Source: Alistipes_A hominis
GTDB taxonomy: Bacteria > Bacteroidota > Bacteroidia > Bacteroidales > Rikenellaceae
Reading direction: 5' to 3'
Length of the DNA: 64,000 bases
Assembly: GCF_014288115.1 (NCBI RefSeq)
Contig: NZ_JACOOK010000007.1
Span: forward strand, 1 to 64,000
Shown here: positions 1 through 8,082 of the stretch, piece after piece
Layout of the letters: every line of letters starts with the position of its first letter
Position numbering within the stretch: the first letter of the stretch is position 1
Made by a program: the position numbers and the translations under genes
Notes under the pieces: model-generated
What the model was told of the DNA's origin: nothing
What the model saw: only the letters and a program-made list of their open reading frames with translations
The model's database searches: none

Positions 1-623
1 ATCATTACCGAATCGTTAGCCGCCATATACCCCCTGCTGGTATCGAACGTAAGTTCACTTTCGGGGGTTTCCCGTTCGATCTTCAGTTCGTCTATGCTTT
101 TACGATTTTTCAGATCATATTTGTGAACCGCATATTGAGGAAGCATAACCGTTTCATACAAAAGCACCGAATCATCAATCAAATGCATATGATTAAAAGC
201 TTCGTACAACGGAATTTCATAACGTTCGGTCAAATGGACACAAGCTACCGAGTCCACCTTCAAACTCTTCAAATGTCTGTATGCATATCCAAAAACATAA
301 AGGGTATCCGTACGCGACTCGACCAACATCGGAGGGAAAGGAATTTCGTTGGGCCCTTTCCCTTTATTTCCAGTTGCACAAACAAAATTTAAATCCGGCA
401 CTGTAAAGACAAACAATTGTTTTTTTGGCTGTCCGCTCCGAACAAGCAAATAATCTCCTTTTTGGATCATGTAACTAGGATTCATTACGTCACCCACCGG
501 AAATTTAACGGCTTGAACTCTTTTTTCTTGAGGGAAAGCCATTTTCTCGGTTATAGTCACCTTTTGACGACAACTGGAAAACAACTGAGAAGCAAACAGC
601 ACAGCCCATAGAACTTTTCTCAT
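1..623 (-). CDS. Six-bladed beta-propeller lipoprotein, BF3164/TolB-like (partial)
   Basis: The frame is open from an ATG at 623 to the window edge, so the C-terminal part is missing (about 207 residues are visible). It starts with a basic, hydrophobic signal ending in a lipobox, LFSSC, with Cys about residue 18, so an exported lipoprotein is expected. After it come repeated beta-strand-like stretches (LFVFTVPDL, DTLYVFGYAYRHL, SVLLYETVML) and a GNKGKGPNE turn. This matches my memory of the 6-bladed TolB-like family that is common in Bacteroidales and often lies next to NVEALA genes, as here (32 bp downstream of one). The molecular function is unknown. The family assignment is by recognition only. 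Confidence 0.6.
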   Translation of the reverse strand, partial: MRKVLWAVLFASQLFSSCRQKVTITEKMAFPQEKRVQAVKFPVGDVMNPSYMIQKGDYLLVRSGQPKKQLFVFTVPDLNFVCATGNKGKGPNEIPFPPMLVESRTDTLYVFGYAYRHLKSLKVDSVACVHLTERYEIPLYEAFNHMHLIDDSVLLYETVMLPQYAVHKYDLKNRKSIDELKIERETPESELTFDTSRGYMAANDSVM

Positions 624-655
624 ACAATAAATTCGAGAAGAATAACAAGTTTCAA

Positions 656-928
656 TTACAGAGAACATTCACTCGGATCAAATGTATTCGACGCATCAAC
701 ATAACCACATGATCCACAATATCTAACACTGGAAATCGTTTTTGAAGTATCAAAATAAATCCCATTACTACAAGGATATTTAAATTTTTCCGAACTTTCA
801 TCCCCAGACAAGGCCTCCACATTCTTTAACAATAAATCACCAACATTAGGATCATTACGCTTCATATGCATCGTTACCGCAATAAATCCTCCGCTTAAAA
901 GGATAGCTGCCAAAATACTTTTTTTCAT
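656..928 (-). CDS. NVEALA family secreted mini-protein
   Basis: A 90-residue protein. I place the start at the ATG at 928; an in-frame TTG at 949 would add seven residues. It has a short signal-like N-terminus (MKKSILAAILLSGGF) followed by the family motif KNVEAL. The 50-residue tail after the motif holds four cysteines in a C-x22-C-x2-C-x12-C arrangement, which suggests disulfides or metal binding outside the cytoplasm. NVEALA proteins are uncharacterised small exported proteins of Bacteroidales. The gene lies directly upstream of a propeller lipoprotein gene and probably shares its promoter at 1037-1068. The motif may mark a leader/core boundary; that is inference. Confidence 0.72.
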   Translation of the reverse strand: MKKSILAAILLSGGFIAVTMHMKRNDPNVGDLLLKNVEALSGDESSEKFKYPCSNGIYFDTSKTISSVRYCGSCGYVDASNTFDPSECSL

Positions 929-1036
929 AATTTTTTTCTTTAAATTCAATAATCCACATCAATTCATTTACATTTAATTACATTCTAAATTTTTCAGAAC
1001 AATCGATCCATAAGCATTCTTATATTGGTTTGTCTT

Positions 1037-1068
1037 TAAAGTTACATTATCCTTTCGCAAAAAGCAAA
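1037..1068 (-). promoter_or_regulatory. Promoter of the NVEALA/propeller unit
   Basis: Read on the minus strand, TTTG (1068-1065), a 20-bp spacer and TAACTTTA (1044-1037) match the Bacteroidetes -33/-7 pair with one mismatch in the -7. Initiation would fall near 1030, leaving a leader of about 100 nt before the NVEALA ATG. Confidence 0.5.
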
Positions 1069-1108
1069 ATAAAATACCGCAAAAAGAACTAAAAAAAACC
1101 TTTTGCGG
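1061..1108 (-). terminator. Possible rarA terminator
   Basis: The arms CCGCAAAA (1077-1084) and TTTTGCGG (1101-1108) can pair. On the minus strand the hairpin is followed by a T-rich run (1076-1061). The loop is 16 nt, so the hairpin is not a tight one. It overlaps the downstream promoter at 1037-1068. Confidence 0.35.
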
Positions 1109-1182
1109 CATTAAACAATCGGGAAAGAATATTTCTAAGGTGTTTTTTTAAATACCATATTATGAAGATTTACTTCTAACTA

Positions 1183-2457
1183 TCAATACTTTCCTTTCCA
1201 GAGTTTTTTGATCCGCTGTTCGATTTCGCGCTCTTTCGGGTTGTCGGCCGGATCGTAGAACCGGCGGCCTTCCATGCCCTGCGGCATGAACTCCTGGTCG
1301 GCGAAGTGATCTTCGAAGTCGTGGGCGTACTTGTAATTGTCGCCGTAGCCGAGATTTTTCATCAGCCTGGTCGGCGCATTGCGGATGTGCAGCGGGACGG
1401 GATGGTTCGTCGTATCCTGGTTCACGAATTTCAGCGCCCGGTCGATCGCCAGGTAAGCCGAATTGCTCTTGGGACTGGTAGCCAGGTAGATCGTCGCCTC
1501 GGCCAGCGGGATGCGGGCTTCCGGCATACCGACCTTGTGCACCGTTTCGAAACAGGCGTTGGCCAGCAACAACCCGTTCGGATTGGCCAGACCGATATCT
1601 TCCGACGCCAGGATCACCAGCCGCCGGGCGATGAACTTCGGGTCTTCGCCGCCGGCAAGCATCCGCGCGAGGTAATAGATCGCCGCGTTCGGATCGCTGC
1701 CGCGCACCGATTTGATAAAAGCCGAGATTACGTCGTAGTGCTGTTCGCCGTTTTTATCGTACAAAGCGATATTTTGTTGCAAACATTCGGTCACGTTTTC
1801 GTCGTTAATGACGATCTCTCCCTCGGTAGCATTGCAGAGAATATCGATAATGTTCAGCAGCTTGCGGGCGTCTCCTCCGCTGAAACGGAACAGCGCCCCG
1901 GTCTGTTCGACCCGCACGCCCCGCTCCCGGAGCACCGTGTCAGCAGCGACGGCGCGATCCAGCAATCGTTGCAGATCGCTGTCCTCCATCGCTTTCAGCA
2001 CATAGACCTGACAACGCGACAACAGCGGCGAGATCACTTCGAACGACGGATTTTCGGTCGTCGCGCCGATCAGCGTAATCACGCCCTGCTCGACGGCGCC
2101 GAGCAGCGAATCCTGCTGAGACTTGTTGAAACGGTGGATTTCGTCGATAAACAGGAACGGCGCCGGCGTATTGAAGAAATGACTCTTGCGGGCCTGCTCG
2201 ATCACTTCGCGCACCTCTTTCACGCCGGAATTGACCGCCGACAGCGTGAAAAACTTCCGGTCGAGAGCCGTCGCCACCAGCCGCGCCAGCGTCGTCTTGC
2301 CGACTCCCGGCGGTCCCCACAGGATAAACGACGGCACGTTGCCCGTCTCCAGAAAGCGGCGGAACACCCCGCCGCCGCCGACCAGATGGGCCTGTCCGAC
2401 GTAGTCGTCGAGCGACTGCGGACGCAACCGTTCCGCCAATGGTATATTTGTCTGCAT
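1183..2457 (-). CDS. rarA: Replication-associated recombination protein A (RarA/MgsA) AAA+ ATPase
   Basis: A 424-residue cytosolic AAA+ ATPase of the RarA/WRNIP1 family, which acts at stalled replication forks with SSB and the clamp loader. Walker A GPPGVGKT is at residues 48-55, Walker B FLFIDEIHRF at 101-110 and a sensor-1 region GATTENPSF at about 131-139. The C-terminal half carries the family tetramerisation region with RGSDPNAA and MLAGGEDP stretches. Length is normal for the family (about 420-450). The start is the ATG at 2457. A TACCTTTG -7 element lies 22 bp upstream. The gene is divergent from the phosphoesterase at 2524. Confidence 0.95.
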   Translation of the reverse strand: MQTNIPLAERLRPQSLDDYVGQAHLVGGGGVFRRFLETGNVPSFILWGPPGVGKTTLARLVATALDRKFFTLSAVNSGVKEVREVIEQARKSHFFNTPAPFLFIDEIHRFNKSQQDSLLGAVEQGVITLIGATTENPSFEVISPLLSRCQVYVLKAMEDSDLQRLLDRAVAADTVLRERGVRVEQTGALFRFSGGDARKLLNIIDILCNATEGEIVINDENVTECLQQNIALYDKNGEQHYDVISAFIKSVRGSDPNAAIYYLARMLAGGEDPKFIARRLVILASEDIGLANPNGLLLANACFETVHKVGMPEARIPLAEATIYLATSPKSNSAYLAIDRALKFVNQDTTNHPVPLHIRNAPTRLMKNLGYGDNYKYAHDFEDHFADQEFMPQGMEGRRFYDPADNPKEREIEQRIKKLWKGKY

Positions 2458-2478
2458 AAAGAAAAAATGTTATCTTTA
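2447..2478 (+). promoter_or_regulatory. Promoter of the phosphoesterase gene
   Basis: TTTG (2447-2450), 20 bp, then TATCTTTA (2471-2478): a near-consensus Bacteroidetes promoter reading right. Its -33 lies inside the first codons of rarA. Its -7 directly abuts the opposing rarA -7 at 2479-2486. Confidence 0.6.
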
Positions 2479-2486
2479 CAAAGGTA
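2479..2486 (-). promoter_or_regulatory. rarA promoter -7 element
   Basis: TACCTTTG on the minus strand fits TAnnTTTG exactly, 22 bp before the rarA ATG. I see no convincing -33 TTTG at the usual distance. Confidence 0.5.
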
Positions 2487-2523
2487 ATCGTTTTCCCGCA
2501 CAATTTTTAAGATCGCACCGGCT

Positions 2524-3027
2524 TTGAAACGCATAGGAATTCTCTCGGACACGCATGGTATTTTCGATCAGCCTCTTCGGAAATTTTTCGAAGACGTCGA
2601 CGAACTATGGCATGCCGGAGACTTCGGCTCCATCGAAACGGCCGACGCCATTGCCGCCTTCAGGCCGCTGCACGGCGTGTACGGCAACATCGACGGAGGG
2701 CAGACGCGCGTGGCATTCCGGCGGTGGGAGCTGTTCGAATGCGAACAGGTTCCAGTGATGATAACCCACATCGGCGGCTATCCCGGGCACTATGCTTCCG
2801 GGGTGGAAATGCAACTGCGGATGCACCGGCCGAAAATCTTCGTATGCGGACATTCCCACATTCTGAAGGTAATGTACGATAAAAAAAACAGTCTTCTTCA
2901 TATCAATCCCGGGGCCGCAGGGATTGCTGGCTTTCACCAGGTAAGGACGGCCATACGGCTCGTAATCGACGGAGAGGACATCCGGGAGCTGGAAGTCGGA
3001 GAATGGCCCCGGCGTCCGACATCATAA
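2524..3027 (+). CDS. YfcE/MJ0936-type metallophosphoesterase
   Basis: A 167-residue calcineurin-like metallophosphoesterase of the small YfcE/MJ0936 type, expected to be cytosolic, with two metal ions and activity on phosphodiesters. Metal-binding motifs are in order: SDTHG (8-12), HAGD (30-33), GNID (54-57, where the family usually has GNCD), TH (81-82) and GHSH (109-112). No ATG or GTG gives a full product. The frame is closed upstream at 2485, so the TTG at 2524 is the likely start, just before the beta-strand leading to SDTHG. The physiological substrate cannot be read from sequence. It may be cotranscribed with the Clp ATPase 54 bp downstream. Confidence 0.85.
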   Translation: MKRIGILSDTHGIFDQPLRKFFEDVDELWHAGDFGSIETADAIAAFRPLHGVYGNIDGGQTRVAFRRWELFECEQVPVMITHIGGYPGHYASGVEMQLRMHRPKIFVCGHSHILKVMYDKKNSLLHINPGAAGIAGFHQVRTAIRLVIDGEDIRELEVGEWPRRPTS

Positions 3028-3081
3028 TAAACCCGAATATTCCGGCGTTATCTTCACGAAATTAAAATTAGAGAAAACGCT

Positions 3082-5631
3082 ATGCAAGTAAAGCAAACAA
3101 AGACGCTGGAGGCTGTTTTTGCGGCAGGATGCCGCGAAGCACGCCGACGTCACGCCGATGAGGTAACCCTCGACCACCTGTTTCTGGCTATCTTGAAACA
3201 GGAAGGAGGGCACGCATCTCACCTGCTGAAAAGGTTGCTGAAAGAATGGGAACTTTATCAGATCAAAATACGTCTCGAACGGGAACTGGGCCCGGTCGTT
3301 TTGCCGGACACCCCGCTCAACATCTCCTGTCCGGACGTCCGTTTCGACGAAAACGCGCTGCTCGAGCAGATGCGTATGTCCGGCCCCTGCATGGTGCAGG
3401 ACACCTGTAACACGGGACACCTGTTGCAGGTCATCGTCGACGACCGCAGCTCGCGCAGCTCGCGGATACTGGTGCTGTACAATGTGACTTCGGAAAAAAT
3501 CGTCTCCTACCTCGGCGACATGCCTCCCAACGAGGACTACTACGAGGATATGCAATATCTCTCGCTGCTCGGCGAAGAGAACGGAGAACACCCCGAACGA
3601 CTCGTATCGGGAGTAATGCGTATCGCCGTGACCGACGGGCAACCGGCGGCCAAAGACAGTATGCTCGGCCAGTTCGGCGTCGACCTGACCAACTGCGCGG
3701 CCGAAGGCAAACTCGACCCGGTGATCGGCCGGGACGCCGAAATCGAACGGGTGATCCAGATCCTCGGCCGGCGCAAAAAGAACAACCCGGTGCTGATCGG
3801 CGAAGCGGGCGTCGGGAAGTCGGCCATCATCGAAGGGCTGGCGCTGCGGATCACGCAGAAGAAAGTCCCGCACGCACTGCTGCACAAACGGATCTTCTCG
3901 CTGGACGTCGCCTCGCTGGTCGCAGGGACGAAATACCGCGGACAGTTCGAAGAACGGATCAACCTGTTGCTGAAGGAACTCTCCGGCAGCGACGTGATCC
4001 TCTTTATCGACGAAATCCACACGATCGTCGGCGCCGGCAGCACGCAAGGGTCGCTCGACACGGCCAACATCCTGAAACCGGCGCTGGCCCGGGGCGAACT
4101 GCAGTGCATCGGAGCCACCACCCTGAGCGAATACCGCGAAAATATCGAGAGCGACAGCGCGCTGGAGCGGCGTTTTCAGAAGATCATCGTGGAACAGCCG
4201 TCGGCCGAAGAGACGCTGTGTATGCTGAACAACATCAAGAAACACTACGAATCGCACCACTGCGTTCATTATACCGAAGCGGCGCTGGAAGCCTGCGTCC
4301 ACCTGACGCAACGCTACGTGCCCGACCGCTTCTTCCCGGACAAAGCGATCGACGTGATGGACGAAGCGGGCAGCCGCGCCCACGTGTTCAAAGTCAAGAC
4401 GCCCGAACCGCTGGCCTCGATGGAACGCGACGTCGAGACGGTATGCGCCGAAAAGAACCGAGCGATCCGAATGCAGAATTACGACGCGGCCGCCACGCTG
4501 AAAAACCGTGAAAGCGCGCTGCGCAGCCGCCTGCAAGAGATGGAAACGCAGTGGAAAGAGCAGATGACCCGATGTCCGGTAGAGATCGACGAGCAGGCGA
4601 TCTGCGAAGTGGTCGCTTCGATGACGGGTATTCCGGTAACGCGCATTTCGGACAGCGAACAGCGCCGGCTCAAAGAGATGGACGCTCACCTCGCATCGGT
4701 CGTCATCGGACAGGACGAGGCCGTTTCCCGCGTAACGCGGGCCATCCGCCGCAGCCGGGCCGGGCTGAAGGACGCCAACCGTCCGATCGGCGTATTCATG
4801 TTCGTCGGGCCGACCGGCGTCGGCAAGACCCATGTTGCCAAACAACTGGCCAAATACCTGTTCGATAGCGAGGAAGCGATGATCCGCATCGACATGAGCG
4901 AATATTCCGAGAAGCACAACGTAAGCCGCCTGATCGGTTCGCCTCCGGGCTACGTCGGCTACGGCGAAGGAGGACAACTAACCGAAAAAGTACGGCGCCG
5001 CCCTTACTGCGTACTGTTGTTCGACGAGATCGAAAAAGCGCACAGCGACATATTCAACCTGATGCTGCAGATTTTCGACGAAGGCCGACTGACCGACGGA
5101 CTGGGACGCCTGATCGATTTCCGCAATACGATCATCATCATGACCTCGAACGTGGGATCGCGGGAGGTTATGCAACGCGGCAAAAGCGTAGGCTACAATA
5201 CGACCCGCAAGCCGACGTCCGACGACCGGAACAGGGAGTCGCTCTACCGCAAGAACCTCGAACGGAACTTCGCCCCGGAATTCATCAACCGGATCGACGA
5301 CATCGTAACGTTCGGAACCCTGACCGAAAAAGACGTCCTGCGGATCATCGACATCGAACTCGGCAGCCTGAACAGACGGATCGCCGACCAGGGTTACACG
5401 GTCGAAGTGAACAACGCGACCAAACGGTGTCTGGTACGCGAAGGGTACGACCCGCACTACGGAGTCCGCTCGCTGAAACGGGTGTTGCTCGACAAAGTGG
5501 AAGACCCGCTGGCCGAACTGATCATATCGGGCGAGGTGCACGAGGGCGACCGGATCACGGTCGACTGCAAAAACGGTCAGATCAAATTCACGGTGGTTCC
5601 CGGAAACGAAACGCGCACCATGGCCTCCTGA
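3082..5631 (+). CDS. clpC: ATP-dependent Clp protease ATP-binding subunit, ClpC type
   Basis: An 849-residue class I Hsp100 unfoldase that should feed substrates to ClpP. The N-terminal Clp repeat domain spans about 1-160. The first AAA+ module has Walker A GEAGVGKS (240-247) and Walker B ILFIDEIHT (about 305). A short middle region with a UVR-like segment follows (about 450-500). The second AAA+ module has GPTGVGKT (576-583) and LLFDEIEK (about 645). The loop where ClpP-binding unfoldases carry IGF or VGF reads VGY (703-705), so ClpP partnership is likely but the loop is a variant. The short middle domain argues against ClpB. ClpA/ClpC naming is a matter of convention here. Confidence 0.9.
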   Translation: MQVKQTKTLEAVFAAGCREARRRHADEVTLDHLFLAILKQEGGHASHLLKRLLKEWELYQIKIRLERELGPVVLPDTPLNISCPDVRFDENALLEQMRMSGPCMVQDTCNTGHLLQVIVDDRSSRSSRILVLYNVTSEKIVSYLGDMPPNEDYYEDMQYLSLLGEENGEHPERLVSGVMRIAVTDGQPAAKDSMLGQFGVDLTNCAAEGKLDPVIGRDAEIERVIQILGRRKKNNPVLIGEAGVGKSAIIEGLALRITQKKVPHALLHKRIFSLDVASLVAGTKYRGQFEERINLLLKELSGSDVILFIDEIHTIVGAGSTQGSLDTANILKPALARGELQCIGATTLSEYRENIESDSALERRFQKIIVEQPSAEETLCMLNNIKKHYESHHCVHYTEAALEACVHLTQRYVPDRFFPDKAIDVMDEAGSRAHVFKVKTPEPLASMERDVETVCAEKNRAIRMQNYDAAATLKNRESALRSRLQEMETQWKEQMTRCPVEIDEQAICEVVASMTGIPVTRISDSEQRRLKEMDAHLASVVIGQDEAVSRVTRAIRRSRAGLKDANRPIGVFMFVGPTGVGKTHVAKQLAKYLFDSEEAMIRIDMSEYSEKHNVSRLIGSPPGYVGYGEGGQLTEKVRRRPYCVLLFDEIEKAHSDIFNLMLQIFDEGRLTDGLGRLIDFRNTIIIMTSNVGSREVMQRGKSVGYNTTRKPTSDDRNRESLYRKNLERNFAPEFINRIDDIVTFGTLTEKDVLRIIDIELGSLNRRIADQGYTVEVNNATKRCLVREGYDPHYGVRSLKRVLLDKVEDPLAELIISGEVHEGDRITVDCKNGQIKFTVVPGNETRTMAS

Positions 5632-5662
5632 ACCGGATAAACACCTTCTATCGAACTCACGA

Positions 5663-5697
5663 AGAGGCGGAAACCAATGGTTTCCGCCTCTTTTTTA
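5663..5697 (+). terminator. Rho-independent terminator after clpC
   Basis: A 13-bp perfect stem (AGAGGCGGAAACC at 5663-5675 with its complement at 5679-5691), a 3-nt loop and a run of six T. It lies 32 bp after the clpC stop. Confidence 0.92.
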
Positions 5698-5717
5698 TGT
5701 CGTCCCCGGCGCTTCGG

Positions 5718-5748
5718 TTGCCAATCCGAAAGATTCGACCTACCTTTG
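5718..5748 (+). promoter_or_regulatory. Promoter of the MATE gene
   Basis: TTG (5718-5720), 20 bp, TACCTTTG (5741-5748), 21 bp before the ATG at 5770. It lies just after the clpC terminator, so the MATE gene is its own unit. It also rules out the upstream in-frame GTG/TTG starts, which would lie inside the promoter. Confidence 0.75.
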
Positions 5749-5769
5749 CACTCCGCAAACCGCAACCGC

Positions 5770-7158
5770 ATGAACCGTACCGCCAGCCTCCGCAAGTGGA
5801 TCCCGCAATACAAAGCCAACCTCGCGCTGGCCGGTCCGGTCGTGCTGTCTCAGATCGGTCAGGTCATCGTACAACTGTCGGACAACCTGATGGTCGCTCG
5901 GCTGGGCGCGCTGCCGCTGGCGGCGGTATCGTTCGGCGGGGCCGTCTTCACGATCTTCTTGTTCTGGGGCACCGGTCTGTCGCTCGGCCTGACGCCGCTG
6001 ACCGGCGAAGCCTATGCGCAGCGGAAAATCCGCACCACCGCAGGACTGCTGCAAAACGCGCTGGTACTCTACTCGCTGGTCGGTCTGCTGCTATTCGGCG
6101 TTCTGTGGATGCTGGGCGACCTGCTGGAATACATGGGACAATCGCCGGAGGTGGTGCGGCTGGCCGTTCCTTATTACCGTTACCTGGCATGGAGCATCAT
6201 TCCCTATATGGTCTACCTCTCTTTCAAGCAATTCCTGGAAGGAGTCGGAAATACGCGCACCGGCATGGCCGTCGTGCTGATCGCCAACGCAATCAACATC
6301 GTATTCAACTATTTGCTGATATTCGGCAAAGGCGGATTTCCGGAACTCGGAGCCGCCGGGGCGGGACTCTCCACGCTGATTTCACGGATCTGTATGCCGC
6401 TGTTCATGCTGGCCTACTTCCTGTGGAACCAGTCGGTGCGCCGCTATTTCGCCTTCTTTTCCCGTACCGTCCAAACGTGGAGAAACATCCGCCGACTGCT
6501 GTCGGTCGGACTGCCCATTTCGGTGCAGGTCGTGCTGGAAGTGATGGCTTTCGCCCTGTCGTCGATCATGATGGGCTGGATCGGCCCTTCGGAACTGGCC
6601 GCACACCAGATCGTACTGTCGGTCGGCACGATGGCCTACATGATGCAGGTCGGCATTTCGACGGCGACTACCATCCTGGTCAGTCATGCCTACGGTCGCA
6701 AAGACAGGCAAGGCATACGGCTCGCCGCCGCCGGTTCGTGTCATCTGGGGCTCGCTTTCGCGGTCGTCACGATGAGTTGCCTGATCCTGTTCCGATACCG
6801 GATCCCGATGCTGTTCACCGACGATGCGGCCGTCGTGGCCATCGCGGGCCAGCTTTTTATCTTCGCCGGGCTGTACCAACTGTCCGACAGTTTGCAGATC
6901 ATCTTGGTAGGCGTATTGCGCGGTATGCAGGACGTAGCGGTACTGATGAGTTACTCGTTCGTCTCCTACCTGCTGATCAACCTGCCGGTCGGCTACCTGT
7001 GTGCCTTCACGCTCGGCATAGGGCCTTCGGGCCTGTGGATCGGGTTCATCTTCGGACTCAGTATCGCCGCATGGCTCTATTACCGCCGCTACCGCAAACT
7101 GTCCCGCCGGCAATCGCCCGGACACGGCGGCGACCGTCCGCTTACGGCTCCCGTTTAA
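5770..7158 (+). CDS. MATE family multidrug/toxin efflux transporter
   Basis: A 462-residue inner-membrane protein with about twelve hydrophobic segments in two homologous halves, as in NorM-type MATE antiporters (Na+ or H+ driven export of cationic drugs and metabolites). The first half opens with the typical LALAGPVVLSQIGQ stretch, followed by QLSDNLMVARLG. The second half has a matching GLPISVQVVLEVMAFALSS segment. Length is normal. The ATG at 5770 sits 21 bp after a -7 element. The last 17 bp overlap the 3' end of rnz on the other strand. Substrate is unknown. Confidence 0.9.
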   Translation: MNRTASLRKWIPQYKANLALAGPVVLSQIGQVIVQLSDNLMVARLGALPLAAVSFGGAVFTIFLFWGTGLSLGLTPLTGEAYAQRKIRTTAGLLQNALVLYSLVGLLLFGVLWMLGDLLEYMGQSPEVVRLAVPYYRYLAWSIIPYMVYLSFKQFLEGVGNTRTGMAVVLIANAINIVFNYLLIFGKGGFPELGAAGAGLSTLISRICMPLFMLAYFLWNQSVRRYFAFFSRTVQTWRNIRRLLSVGLPISVQVVLEVMAFALSSIMMGWIGPSELAAHQIVLSVGTMAYMMQVGISTATTILVSHAYGRKDRQGIRLAAAGSCHLGLAFAVVTMSCLILFRYRIPMLFTDDAAVVAIAGQLFIFAGLYQLSDSLQIILVGVLRGMQDVAVLMSYSFVSYLLINLPVGYLCAFTLGIGPSGLWIGFIFGLSIAAWLYYRRYRKLSRRQSPGHGGDRPLTAPV

Positions 7159-8071
7159 GCGGAATCTCGTAACTCGCCCCTTCGACGGCGGCTTCCGCCG
7201 CTGCGAATATGCCGCGGGCCTCTTCTACGAGCAGGCTCTCATCCTTATACCGGGACGAAAAGTGTCCGATGAGCAACCGGCGCGCGCCGGCTTTCTCCGC
7301 GACCTGCGCAGCTTGCACCGTCGTCGAATGCCCGGTCTGTCGGGCCAACGCTTTATCCCCGGCGGCGAAAGTCGCTTCGTGATACAGCAGATCGACCCCC
7401 CCGACCAGCCCGGCCGCACGCGCCGAAGGCAGCGTATCGCTCAGGTAGGCGTAACTGCGCCCCCGGTAAGGCAAATAGGTAAGTTCACCGTTCGGAATCG
7501 TCTCGCCGCTGTCCAGCGCGACATCCTCGCCGCGTTTGGCGGCGACACACTGCGCGATCCCGAGCCCATACCGCGCGACCGCCTCTTTGCGGACATTCAG
7601 CGGCGGCGTCTTCTCCCGAAACAGGAATCCGGCGGCGGGCACCCGGTGACGCAGCGGCACCGAACGGACTTCGAGCACTTTGTTCTCGTAAATCAACTCG
7701 CTGCGGCGCGTCCGCACTTCGTTCCATCGGATTTCATACGGCAACTCCGTATCGAAATAACGCCGGTGGGCCGCCAGGATCTCGTCGAACGGCCGCGGCG
7801 CGAAAATCTGCAACGGCGTGCGGCGCCCCGTCAGCCCGAGCGTCGAAATCAGCCCGAAAAGCCCGTAAACATGATCGCCATGCAGATGCGAAATAAATAC
7901 CGCATTTATTTTCAGCGGGTTGATCCCGCAGCTCATCAACCGGGCCTGGGTTCCCTCCCCGCAATCGACCAAAAAAAACTGCTCATGTACGTTCAGTACA
8001 TGAGCAGAGGGATTCCGTCTCGGAGTCGGCAGAGCCGAACCGCTACCCAATATGGTAACCCGAAACGTCAT
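7142..8071 (-). CDS. rnz: Ribonuclease Z
   Basis: A 309-residue metallo-beta-lactamase-fold endonuclease that trims tRNA 3' ends. The glycine turn GSGSALPTPRRNPSA near the start and the zinc motif HLHGDH (62-67) are typical of RNase Z. Further ligands are in YLSDT, YHEATF and a late IGHFSSRY stretch. Length fits the short bacterial form. It starts 11 bp after the rpsA stop and so is probably cotranscribed from the rpsA promoter, which would couple tRNA maturation to a translation gene. Its 3' end runs 17 bp into the convergent MATE gene. Confidence 0.93.
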   Translation of the reverse strand: MTFRVTILGSGSALPTPRRNPSAHVLNVHEQFFLVDCGEGTQARLMSCGINPLKINAVFISHLHGDHVYGLFGLISTLGLTGRRTPLQIFAPRPFDEILAAHRRYFDTELPYEIRWNEVRTRRSELIYENKVLEVRSVPLRHRVPAAGFLFREKTPPLNVRKEAVARYGLGIAQCVAAKRGEDVALDSGETIPNGELTYLPYRGRSYAYLSDTLPSARAAGLVGGVDLLYHEATFAAGDKALARQTGHSTTVQAAQVAEKAGARRLLIGHFSSRYKDESLLVEEARGIFAAAEAAVEGASYEIPLKREP

Positions 8072-8082
8072 AGTAATTCATA

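Noticed and set aside
7142..7158. The 17-bp convergent overlap of rnz and the MATE gene as a regulatory antisense site
   Set aside because: Short 3' overlaps are common in compact genomes and nothing else points to regulation.
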